DNA of 64,000 bases from Fodinibacter sp963695175 (lineage in GTDB: Bacteria > Actinomycetota > Actinomycetes > Actinomycetales > Dermatophilaceae), in contig CAVOGG010000004.1 in assembly GCA_963695175.1 (NCBI GenBank), positions 868,001-932,000 on the forward strand, read 5' to 3'. The notes below the pieces were generated by a model. That model was not told the origin of the DNA. It made no database searches and was given only the letters and a program-made list of their open reading frames with translations. Made by a program: the position numbers and the translations under genes. Positions 42,166-52,500 of the stretch are shown piece by piece. Each line of letters begins with the position of its first letter. Position 1 is the stretch's first letter.

Positions 42166-44913
42166 TCAGGCGGAGACCTGCGCGCCCCGGCGTCGCCTCA
42201 CCAGCACGCGCACCTCGGACGCGACCAGCACGGGCAGGGCGGCCGCGACGCACACGAGCCACTGACCCGTGTCGAGGGCGACGGTGCCGAGGAACGCCTG
42301 GAGCGGCCCGAGCACGGTCGTGAGGATCAGGGTGAGGACCGACAGGGCGGTCGAGCGGACGAAGGTCTTGTCCGACAGGGCGTCCAGCGAGAACACCGTG
42401 CGGGACTCGTCCCTGGTGGCCAGGCTGAAGAGCAGGCTGGCCAGCGAGAAGGTCACGACGCCCATGGTGAGTGCCACGGTGCGGTCGAAGGCGCCCTCGG
42501 CCCAGGTGATGACCCCCAGGGTGGCGACGCCCATGATGAGTCCGATGACGACGAGCCAGGCCATCTGCGGACGCGGCAGGATCGGCTCCTCGGGGTCGCG
42601 GGGGCGGCGGTCCATCAAGCCCGCGGCAGGCTTCCCGTAGCCGAGGCCGACCGCCTGGAACAGCATGGTCGTGAAGTTGATCCACAGGGTCTGCAGGGGG
42701 AGGAACGGGACGCCGCCGGCGATGTTGAAGATCGCCGCGCCGAGGAACGAGACGATGAAGCCGAACAGGCAGCCCATCTGGAAGCGGATGTACTTGACGA
42801 GGTTGTCGTAGAGCCCGCGCCCCAGCTCGACCGCCTTGACGATCGTCGAGAAGTTGTCGTCGGTCAGCACCATCACCGCGGCGTCCTTGGCGACCTCGGT
42901 GCCGGTGATGCCCATCGCGATACCGATGTCGGCGCTCTTGAGGGCGGGCGCGTCGTTCACGCCGTCCCCGGTCATCGCGACGATGTGGCCCTGCCGCTTG
43001 AGCAGCTCGACCAGACGGACCTTGTCCTGTGGCGTGACGCGGGCGATGACCCCCACGTCGTCGATCCGCTTCAGCGCCGCGTCGTCGTCCATCGCCGCGA
43101 ACTCCGCGCCGGTCATGACCGTGCCCTCGATGCCGATCTTTCGCGCGATCGCGCCCGCCGTGACGGCGTGGTCACCGGTGATCATCCGGACCCGGATGCC
43201 GGCCGCCTCCGCGGTGGCGATCGATGCCTTGGCGGAGGGCCGCGGCGGGTCGACGATCCCGACCAGGGACATCAGCTCGAGACCGTCTGCCACGACGGCC
43301 AACAGGTCACCGTCGACGTCGAAGGTCGTCGGGTCGAAGTCCTTGCGCGCGGTGGCGAGCACCCGCAGACCCTCAGCGCCCAGGCGGGTGTTCTCGGCGA
43401 GGTACAGGTCCCTGAACCGGCCGTCGGCCGGTACCGCTCCCTGGTCGGCGTCGTGGACCGTCGCCGCCCGGGCGAGGAGCTCGTCCGGCGCCCCCTTGAC
43501 GAAGCACCTGACCACCTCGGCCCCGGAGTCGTCGGTCATCCGGTGGAAGGTGGCCATCAGCTTGTACGCGGCGTCGAAGGGCAGCTCTGCCAGGCGGGGG
43601 TAGGCGAGGCGGGTCGACACCGCGTCGACGCCGCCCTTGGCGGCCAGGGCGACGAGGGCGCCCTCGGTCGGGTCGCCGATCAGGGCTCCCTGGTCCATGA
43701 CGGCGTCGGAGGCCAGCACCATCGGCAGCAGGAAGGGGTCCAGCGGGACCTCCCCCTGACCGCCGACGTGGGTGATCTGGCCCTGGCTGGAGTAGCCGGT
43801 GCCCTCGACGGAGTAGCGGCGGCCGACGACGACCAGCTCCACTGCGGTCATCTCGTTGAGCGTCAGCGTGCCGGTCTTGTCGGAGTTGATGGCCGAGGTG
43901 GAGCCGAGGGTCTCGGTCGACTGGAGGCGCTTCATGATCGCGCCGACCTTCGCCAGGGACTGCGTGCCCGAGGCGAGGATCGTGGTCACCACGGCCGGCA
44001 TGTTCTCCGGCAGGGCACCGATGGCGAAGGCCACGGCCGCGTGGAAGATCGCAGTGAACGTCTCACCGCGGGCCAGGTTGATCACGACCGAGACCAGGAG
44101 GGCCAGACCGGCGATCAGGAAGATCTGGCGCGTGAGGGTGTCCAGCTGCCGGGTCAGCGGGGTCTTGGTCTCCTCCTCGGCCTGGAGCATGCCCGAGATG
44201 TTGCCCACCTCGGTGCTCATCCCGGTGGCGACGACGACGAACTCGCCCGAGCCGCGGGTCACGTTGGTGTTCATGTAGACCATGTCGCTGCGGTCGCCGA
44301 GCGGGGTGTCCCCCTCGGCCACCGCTGCGGTGCCCTTCGACACCGGCAGGCTCTCACCGGTGAGCGCGGACTCCGCCACCTCGAGCGTCGCCGCCCGCAG
44401 CAGCCGGCCATCGGCCGGGACGATGTCGCCGGCCTCGATCGCGACGATGTCACCGGGGACCAGCTGTTCGGCCGGCAGCTCCGCGAGCGCGCCGTCGCGC
44501 CTGACCCGCGCGGTGATGATCATCATCTTCTGCAACGCGGCCACCGCCGCCTCGGCCTTGCCCTCCTGGCGCAGGCCGAGGACGGCGTTGAACACGGTCA
44601 GCAGCAGCAGGAGGATGCCGGTGCCCCACTCCTTGAGCGGGTACAGGCTCCCGATCCCGGCGACGAGCAGCACGAGCTGCATCGGGTCCGCGTACTGACG
44701 GAAGAACGCGTGCAGGCGGGACTCGGTCTCCGCCGCGGTGAACCGGTTCGGGCCGAACCGCTCGAACCGGGCCTGCGCCTCGGCCGCTGACAAGCCCGGC
44801 CCCGCCTCGACGTCCGTGCGCTGCAGGACCTCGTCCGCGGACAGCGTGTGCCAGTCGCTGCGCTCGAGCGCAGCGGCGGGGTCGGTGGATGCTTGCTGGG
44901 TCGGTGGAGTCAC
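42166..44913 (-). CDS. P-type cation-transporting ATPase (type II)
   Basis: 915-residue membrane pump from GTG 44913 (AGGGAGGGG upstream). Cation-ATPase N domain at the start, actuator motif TGES (185-188), phosphorylated Asp345 in NSDKTGTLT, KGAPDELL nucleotide-binding region, hinge TGDGVNDAPAL, and about ten membrane helices with six at the C-terminus, as in SERCA/PMR1-type calcium or sodium pumps. The membrane helix 4 motif is PENMP (302-306) instead of the usual PEGLP or PEALP; the ion-coordinating Glu is kept. Ion specificity is therefore open. Divergent from zwf. Confidence 0.95.
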   Translation of the reverse strand: MTPPTQQASTDPAAALERSDWHTLSADEVLQRTDVEAGPGLSAAEAQARFERFGPNRFTAAETESRLHAFFRQYADPMQLVLLVAGIGSLYPLKEWGTGILLLLLTVFNAVLGLRQEGKAEAAVAALQKMMIITARVRRDGALAELPAEQLVPGDIVAIEAGDIVPADGRLLRAATLEVAESALTGESLPVSKGTAAVAEGDTPLGDRSDMVYMNTNVTRGSGEFVVVATGMSTEVGNISGMLQAEEETKTPLTRQLDTLTRQIFLIAGLALLVSVVINLARGETFTAIFHAAVAFAIGALPENMPAVVTTILASGTQSLAKVGAIMKRLQSTETLGSTSAINSDKTGTLTLNEMTAVELVVVGRRYSVEGTGYSSQGQITHVGGQGEVPLDPFLLPMVLASDAVMDQGALIGDPTEGALVALAAKGGVDAVSTRLAYPRLAELPFDAAYKLMATFHRMTDDSGAEVVRCFVKGAPDELLARAATVHDADQGAVPADGRFRDLYLAENTRLGAEGLRVLATARKDFDPTTFDVDGDLLAVVADGLELMSLVGIVDPPRPSAKASIATAEAAGIRVRMITGDHAVTAGAIARKIGIEGTVMTGAEFAAMDDDAALKRIDDVGVIARVTPQDKVRLVELLKRQGHIVAMTGDGVNDAPALKSADIGIAMGITGTEVAKDAAVMVLTDDNFSTIVKAVELGRGLYDNLVKYIRFQMGCLFGFIVSFLGAAIFNIAGGVPFLPLQTLWINFTTMLFQAVGLGYGKPAAGLMDRRPRDPEEPILPRPQMAWLVVIGLIMGVATLGVITWAEGAFDRTVALTMGVVTFSLASLLFSLATRDESRTVFSLDALSDKTFVRSTALSVLTLILTTVLGPLQAFLGTVALDTGQWLVCVAAALPVLVASEVRVLVRRRRGAQVSA

Positions 44914-45055
44914 GATGCCCCTCCCTGTGAAGCGCGGACGACGGTGATCACAGCCAATCATCACCCAGGTGGCCCGGGTATCGCCCGCACCGGGGGAGCG
45001 CGAGTCATCCGCGACGGGCGACGCGCCACGCGCGCGTCGACGTCATGGTGGCGCG

Positions 45056-46462
45056 ATGACAACGACTGCCGCGGGTCACGCCCAGCCACCTGCCGACGTG
45101 CTCGTCGTCTTCGGCATCACCGGTGACCTCGCTCGGGTCATGACCTTCCACTCGCTCTACCGGTTGGAGAAGCGCGAGCTGCTGACCTGCCCCGTGGTCG
45201 GGGTGGCGGCCGACGACTGGACGCTGGACCGGCTCGTCGAGCGGGCCAGGACGTCGATCGAGGCGACCGGCGAGCAGCTCGACGAGGCCGTGTTCGACCG
45301 GCTGGCGCAACGGCTCTCCTACGTCAGCGGTGACTTCACCGATCCCGCCACGTACGAGCGGGTGGGCGACGTCCTCGCCGGGGCACGACGGCCGGTGTTC
45401 TACCTGGAGATCCCGCCCTTCCTCTTCGGGCGCGTCGTCAAGGGGCTCAGCGAGGCCGGCCTGACCACGAACGCCACCGTCGTGGTCGAGAAGCCGTTCG
45501 GGCACGACCAGCAGTCGGCGGTGGCGCTCGCCGCCGAGCTGCACGAGTACATCGACGAGTCGCAGCTGTTCCGGATCGACCACTACCTCGGGAAGCTGGG
45601 GCTGGAGGAGATCCTGCACCTGCGGTTCGCCAACACGATCCTCGAGCCGCTGTGGAGCCGCAACTACGTCGAGAGCGTGCAGATCACGCTGGCCGAGAGC
45701 TTCGGCATCGAGGGCCGTGGGCACTTCTACGACCCGGTGGGCGCGCTGCGTGACGTCGTGGTGAACCACCTGATGCAGGTGCTCGCGGCCGCGGCGATGG
45801 AGCCACCTTCGCGCGGTGACCCGCTCACCCTCAAGGAGGCGCAGGTCGCGCTGTTCCGCGCCGTCGCCGAGGCCGATCCGGCCCAGTACGTGCGTGGGCA
45901 GTACGAGGGGTACCGCGCCGTCGACGGTGTCGCGGCCGGGTCCACCACCGAGACCTACGCGGCGATGCGGCTCGAGATCGAGAACTGGCGCTGGGCCGGG
46001 GTGCCGTTCTTCATCCGCACCGGGAAGCGGCTCCCCGTGACGCAGACCGAGCTGCGGCTGGTGTTCAAGCGACCGCCGAAGCTCGGGTTCGGGCTCAGTG
46101 AGCACGCCGAGCCGAACCAGGTGGTCGTCAAGCTCGACCCGGCGACCGGCATCCGGATCCAGCTCGACGCCCACCGGGCGGACGTGGCCCGGATCGCGCC
46201 GATCGCGCTCGACATGGAGTTCGCCGACGAGGGCGGCGAGGGCCCCACCCCGTACGAGGTGCTGCTGCTCGCCGCGATGAACGGCAAGAGCACGCGGTTC
46301 TCACGGCAGGACAGCGTCGAGGAGACCTGGCGGGTCATGCAGCCGCTGCTCGACGCGCCCCCGCCGGTGCAGACCTACGAGCCCGGCAGCTGGGGCCCGC
46401 CCGGTGCGCAGTCGCTGGTCGAGGGCGTCGGAGGCTGGCGCACCCCCTGGCTGCCCCGCTGA
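45056..46462 (+). CDS. zwf: Glucose-6-phosphate dehydrogenase
   Basis: 468 residues from ATG 45056 (weak GGTGG site). First enzyme of the oxidative pentose-phosphate pathway. NADP-binding GITGDLA at 20-26 (GxxGDLA), EKPFG at 145-149, substrate and catalytic RIDHYLGK at 173-180, then RNYVESVQIT and RTGKRLP. The usual hydrophobic K after GDLA is replaced (GDLARVM). Other pentose-phosphate genes (gnd, tal, tkt, opcA) are not adjacent, so this may be a stand-alone or second copy. Confidence 0.95.
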   Translation: MTTTAAGHAQPPADVLVVFGITGDLARVMTFHSLYRLEKRELLTCPVVGVAADDWTLDRLVERARTSIEATGEQLDEAVFDRLAQRLSYVSGDFTDPATYERVGDVLAGARRPVFYLEIPPFLFGRVVKGLSEAGLTTNATVVVEKPFGHDQQSAVALAAELHEYIDESQLFRIDHYLGKLGLEEILHLRFANTILEPLWSRNYVESVQITLAESFGIEGRGHFYDPVGALRDVVVNHLMQVLAAAAMEPPSRGDPLTLKEAQVALFRAVAEADPAQYVRGQYEGYRAVDGVAAGSTTETYAAMRLEIENWRWAGVPFFIRTGKRLPVTQTELRLVFKRPPKLGFGLSEHAEPNQVVVKLDPATGIRIQLDAHRADVARIAPIALDMEFADEGGEGPTPYEVLLLAAMNGKSTRFSRQDSVEETWRVMQPLLDAPPPVQTYEPGSWGPPGAQSLVEGVGGWRTPWLPR

Positions 46463-46516
46463 CACTCCGGTGGCCGCCGGTGGGCCCCACGCGGATGCGG
46501 TTCGACCCCGGCTACG

Positions 46517-46552
46517 GCGCAGGACCCGATGCGATCGCAGCGAGTCCTGCGC
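46517..46552. terminator. Hairpin between zwf and the giant gene
   Basis: GCGCAGGAC (46517-46525) pairs with GTCCTGCGC (46544-46552), with a further palindromic core GCGATCGC inside the loop. Lies between two convergent genes and can serve both. Confidence 0.72.
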
Positions 46553-46586
46553 GGTAACCAGCGCTCTCGACGTTCTGCCCTGCGGC

Positions 46587-49500
46587 TCAGTACCCCGCGC
46601 AGGCGTTCGGGTCGTCGAAGTGCCCGGGGCTGTTCGGGTACGGGCTCCCGACGGCGTGGTCCTTGTTGTCGCTGGTGTAGACCAGCGCCAGCTCGTCGTA
46701 CGCCGAGGTGCCCGGCGTCAGCACGTCTGCCGTGGTGCTGCCGGCGGCCGGTCGACCGGCACCGTTCCCGGTGGCCCACTGCCGCAGGAAGTTCTCGACG
46801 GCCGGGGCCGAGTTCCTGACGTCCGTGAAGCCGCCGTAGGCCGAGTTGCAGTGGCTCCACAGGTTGTAGACGCCGTTCCAGTCCATCAGCCGGTCCCCGG
46901 TGTGGGGGCCGTTCTCGGACAGGTCGGCCTGCATGGCGTCGCGGTCCCAGCCGCCGTAGACCCAGTCGACGCCCTGGTGGTGCTGGTTGTCGGCCAGGGT
47001 GGCCGGCACGGCCGGGTCGTCGTTGGCGCGGTTGGTCATCTCGAACCAGGAGCAGGGATCGGTCGTGACGGACTGCTTGCTCGTCAGCGGGACCGTGCCC
47101 GTGGTGCAGGTGCGGCCGGTGAGGCTCGGGCCGGTTCCGTAGGCACCGCGCGGGCGCCAGTCGATGACGTCCTCGTCCTTGCCGCCGGCCAGGTGGTCGA
47201 CGAACTCGTCCGCGGCGCCACGGTCGGCGAGGCACACGGCATCGGTGTAGGCGCAGACGCGACCGGCGCCGCCCCACATCACGTCGTTGCCGCGGTCGCC
47301 GAACACCGAGTCGCCGCCGGAGTCGCCGTTGGCGAGGTCGTCGCCGGCGCCGGCGTGGATGGAGTCGTGGCCGTCACCACCGCGAATCCGGTCGACGCCA
47401 CCGAAGGTGACACCGTCGAGCGGCATCGGCGCGCTGGTCGGGCCACCGACGAGGTCGACCCCGTTGACGTCGTGCAGCAGGTCGGTCTCCCGGCTCACCG
47501 ACCCGCTCAGGCGGGTCGTGAGCGAGACGGCCGGAGGCATGTTCAGGGTGATCGTCATCGAGCGTGAGCCCGACTCGTACCGGTTCTGCACGCCGCCGCG
47601 GTCACCGAGGATGGCGTCCTCACCCGCCTCGCCGTAGAGGGTGTCGGCACCGAGCTCGCCGTAGACGTCGTCGTCGCCGTCGCCGGCCCAGATCGTGTCG
47701 CCGCCGTCCTGGCCGTAGAGCACGTCCTGGCCCGCGTCGCCGAACAGGGTGTCCGTGCCGAAGGCGCCGGTCACCTCACAGGTCGAGGTGGCGGTGCTGC
47801 CGGTGGTCGGGCAGAAGCGGGTGGATGCCGCGCCGCCGCCGGCGACCCGGACCTTCGCTCCGCCGGTGCGGGCGGCACCGTAGCGCTGGGTGTAGACCCG
47901 GTCCGTCGTGCCGTCGACCACCCGGGCGATCGACCCGTTGTCACCGACCACGAAGTCGTCGCTGCCGTCGCCGTGGACGATGTCGCTGCCGTCGCGGTAG
48001 CCCTGACGGGCCCAGCCACCGGCGAGGTCGTCCTGGCCCGCAACGACGGCTGCACCGTCGACCTCGGGGGTGGTCCACGCCGATGCCGCCGGAGCGGCCA
48101 CGACCTCGGCGGGCACCAGCGCGACGTCACCGTGGATGGCGTCGGCGCCCCCGTCGCCCTCCACGTAGTCGTCGTCACTGCCACCGCTGACCTTGTCGTC
48201 GCCGTCCTGGCCGAAGATCACGTCGACGCCGTCCTGCCCGGACAGTGCGTCACCGGCCGAGTGCGAGGTGTTGGCGGATGCCGGCACCGGGCCGACCAGG
48301 TCGTGCATCGTCACGCCCCGAGCGGGGACGAGTGCGTTCTGGGTCGCGTTCGCGCGGTTGGTGCGCCAGTCGCGCTGGCCGCCGGTGGGGCGGGTCAGCA
48401 GGCCGTTGTCACCGAGGATCAGGTCGGATCCCGTTCCGCCGTAGACGTTGTCGGCGCCGTCCGGCTGGCCGACCTCGCCGGTCGGGGTCGTCGAGCTGCC
48501 CGCGAAGGAGCCGCCGACGACGTCGTCGTCGTCGGTGCCACCGAGCACCAGGTCGGAGCCCTGGCCGCCCTCGACGTAGTCGGCGTCACTGCCGCCGTCG
48601 GCCTGGTCGGCTCCGCCCTGACCCAGCAGCACGTCGTTGGCGGAGCCGCCCGTGATCGAGTCGGCACCCGACGTGCCGGCGACGGGGCCGTCGCCGAGGT
48701 CGTAGGGCAGCACCGCGCGCTGGGAGACGACCCGGTTCTGCGTCAGCGGGGTGGCCGGGGTCGGCCCCACCGGGTGGGTGAGTGAACCGTTGTCGCCGAG
48801 CACGACGTCCTGGCCGGCATCACCCGTCAGGGTGTCGCCACCATCGGGCTGACCCGTCACCACCGGCTGTGCCCCGGCGACGGGGGTGAAGGAGCCACCG
48901 ACGACGTCGTCGTCACCGGCATCCCCGTGCACCACGTCGACACCCTGGCCGCCCTCGCCGTAGTCCGCCGCGTCGCCGAGGGAGACCTCGTCGTTGCCGC
49001 GCTGGCCGAAGGCGACGTCGTCGCCATCGCCACCCTGGATCCGGTCGTCGCCGTACAGGCCCGTGGCAGGCCCGGACGACTCGTCGGCCAAGTCGATGCC
49101 GCGGGTCGTGGTGAGCCCACGGCCGATGGTCACCGGGTGCGCCGCGCCACCGCGGGTCACCCGGGCGTTGTCGCCCGCGATGACGTCCTGACCGGGACCA
49201 CCGGACAGGGAGTCACCGACGTCGGGCCGGCCCGTCTCGGAGCCGGTGAAGAGCCCGGTGGCCAGCTCGGAGGAGCCGCCGACGAGGTCGTCGTCTCCCG
49301 CCTCACCGGACACGTGGTCGGCGCCGGGGTTGCCCTCGGCGTAGTCGTCGCCGGTGCCGCCGAGGACGGTGTCGTCGCCCAGGCCGCCGTAGGCGCGGTC
49401 GGCGTCGTCACCGCCCGCGAGGTAGTCGTCGGTACCGAGCGAGGAGTCGGCCGACGCGAGGTCGGTCGGGTAGGGGAGACCGGCGACGACGTCGGTCTGC

Positions 49501-52500
49501 GCGTTGTCACCGACGAGGACGTCGGTGCCACCCGCGCCGAAGAGGACGTCGGCGCCATCGGCCGTGCCGGCCTTCGAGGTGCCGCCGAGCAGCACGTCGG
49601 CCTCGGAGCCGCCGTCGAGCCAGTCGGCTCCCTTGTTGCCCTGGACGCGGTCCGCGCCGGAGCCGCCGTACACGGCATCCGCCCCGTCGTTGCCGTAGGC
49701 CTGGTCATCGCCGGCCTCGCCGTAGACCTGGTCGGCACCCGTGCCGCCGTAGACGAGGTCACCCGCGTCGCCGGCATACAGGTGGTCGCCGCCGGAGTTG
49801 CCGCAGACGCGGTCGGCCGCACCTGCCGCGTAGACCCAGTCGTCGCCGCCACCGGCGTTGACGACGTCGACACCGTTGCCACCGAGGACGAGGTCGGCCG
49901 CGTCCGCGGACACGGTCGTCTCGCCGGGCTGGGCGCTCACCGGGTCGGACTGCACGTCGCAGGCGTCGACGGTGGTGTCACCGAAGATCGTCGACGGGCC
50001 GTCGGAGCCGTAGATGCGGTCGCTGCCGGTGCCGCCGACGAGGAGCTTCGCGCTGCTGCCGGCACCCGGGAGGACTGCCACGTCGCGCGCCTTGCCGAGG
50101 GCGTCGTCGATGGCGCCGGGGGCGCCGACCGTGGCGGGGGCCGCCACGACGTAGTCGTCGCCCGGGCCGCCGTAGATCTTGTCGGTGCCCAGGCCGCCGG
50201 TGAGGACGTCGTCCGCGCCGCCGCCGAAGACCGTCGCCGTCTGCGACGGCGTCGAAGCCGTGGTGACGAAGTCGAGGCCGTTGGACCCGTAGACGGTGTC
50301 GGACCCGGCGCCGGTGTTGACGGTGTTGGCGTCGGTGGGGGCGTCGCCGGAACCGGTGTCGCTCTCGCCGATCGTGGCGTAGCTGCCGGTGAAGACCTTG
50401 TCGTTCGCCGACCCGCTCTTGAGGATGTCGCCGCCGGAGCCACCCACCAGCACGGAGTCGTGCGCCCGGTAGAGCGCCTCCTTGTCGGCGGACCCGCCGG
50501 TCGAGCCGGCCCTGATGCCGTCGGAGTCGGCCAGGGGGCTGTCGTTGGCGGTGCCGATGGTGTCGACGCCACCGTTGCCGGACAGGTGCACCGCACCGAG
50601 CCCCGCCGCGATCTGGTCGTTGCCGTCGGTGCCGTCGGGGCCGTCGATCTTGGCGGTGTCGACGTTCGTCAGCGCGGAGTCCTTCAGCGACGCGATGTCG
50701 AGCGCACCGACCAGCGACGTGTTGTGCGGATCGGACGTGTTGTCCGGCGCCAGCTCGACCGAGCGGGTGGCGTCGGTGACGGTGATCGAACCGTCGCCGG
50801 TGACCGTGTCGTTCCCGTTGCCGACCGTGATGACGTCGGGGCCGGGCCCACCGGCCACGCGAGCCGTTGCCGCGCCGAGCCCGAGGTTCAGGTTTGCGCG
50901 GTCAAGGGTCGTGATGTTGTCGGCTCCGGCTCCGGAGTCGACCCACGAGTCGCCCTCGCCCGTGCGGATCACGTCGTCACCGCCGCCGGTGAACACGACG
51001 GCCGTCTTGGTGAAGGCGCCGGGCGTGGCGTCGGCCTTGGTGCCCGAGCCGCCGGTGAAGCTGACGGTCAGGTTGCCGGGGTAGCCGCGACCGTCGAGCA
51101 CGACGGTCGTGATCGCGTCGTCCTTGTCCGAGAACGACTCGGTGAGGCCGATGCCACGGACCTCGACGGCCGCCTCGTGGGTGTCACCCTGGTCGTCGGT
51201 GAACTTCGGGACCTGCCTGATCGCCCAGGTCTCGGCCTTGTCCTTGGCGTCCCACGCAGCGTTGCCGCGCGGTCCGGCGCCGCCGAACTTGCCGGCGAAG
51301 ACGTAGAGGACACCGCCGTGGGTGCCCCCCAGCCTGGGCGGTGGCGGTGTGCAGTTGGGCTTGAAGCTGAAGTCGAGCAGCTTGATGTTGACCAGGGTGA
51401 AGTCGAAGCTCACCGAGAACGGGCTGAACCCGATCTCGACGAAGATCTTGATGTACAGAGAGAGCTCTCCCCCGACGTTGAACAGGCAGATCGGGTTGTT
51501 GGCCACGGCCGCGCCGAACTCGAACAGCCGGAACTTGCCGTCCCCGTTGGGGTCGTTCCAGTAGAAGCCCACGGTCAGCTTGATGCCGCCGACCACGCCG
51601 ACCTCCAGGATGCCGATCGAGACCGACGCGCCCGCCTCGAGGTAGCCGGTGAACTGCACCACCGGGATCGGCACGCCGTTCTTGTCGACCGTCTTGAAGT
51701 AGAGGCTGTCGAGCACCTGCGCGCCGTCACCGGTCTCGATGGCCCGGCGGATGCCGTAGGTGTCGAAGCCGGCGGCGATGCGCAGCGTCACCGACGCGCC
51801 ACCACCGATGACCATCATGACCGGCGGCGGGGCGTAGATCGGCCCGAAGGACTTCTGGAACTGGAAGCCCAGCGAGAGCGGACCACTGTCGAACTCGACC
51901 AACGGGATGTCGCCGCCGCTGATCAGCTCGAACAGGATGGTCGGGTCCTCCATCACCGGGATGGAGAGGCCGGCCGTCAGCGACTTGACCTTCGAGATCG
52001 TGCCCGGCGTGCTCAGCTGCTTGGTCTTGTCCGAGGCGGCGATGTCGGTGGCGGCCGCCGGCTTCGGGGCGTAGGTGCCGCCCGGCTCGGTGGCGGGCTT
52101 GGTGTCGATCATCGAGCTCGCGCTGCCGGCGGAGACGGTTGTCGTCGTCGCTCGGTTCTTGAGCAGCTGGAAGCTGCCGATCTCGATGCCGCACGAGTCC
52201 GTGCACTTCACCGCGAGGAGCTGCTTGACCAGCTTGATCGCCTTGAGGAACGGCTGGATCTTGGCGCCGTCGGGAAGGGTGTTGAACTTCTCCGCCAGCG
52301 TCGCGATCGTGATCTCGGACCCACCGGCTGCCTTGGACAGGTCGGAGATGACCGGCACGGGCGTGAAGATCGTGTCGATGATCGGCTGGAGCGGCTTGGT
52401 CGCGTCCACGACCTGCTGCAGGTAGGGGTTCAGCGCCTGGCCGAAGAACTGGCCCGTGTTGAGGGTCACCTTGTTGAAGGCGATCGTGAGGTCGTCCTTG

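Noticed and set aside
41677..44790. 1037-codon plus-strand frame across the P-type ATPase gene
   Set aside because: Antisense shadow of a clear P-type ATPase; composition dominated by Arg, Gly, Asp and Gln with no domain.
45056..46462. zwf as part of a pentose-phosphate operon
   Set aside because: Neighbours are a divergent P-type ATPase and a convergent giant gene; no other pathway gene is adjacent.
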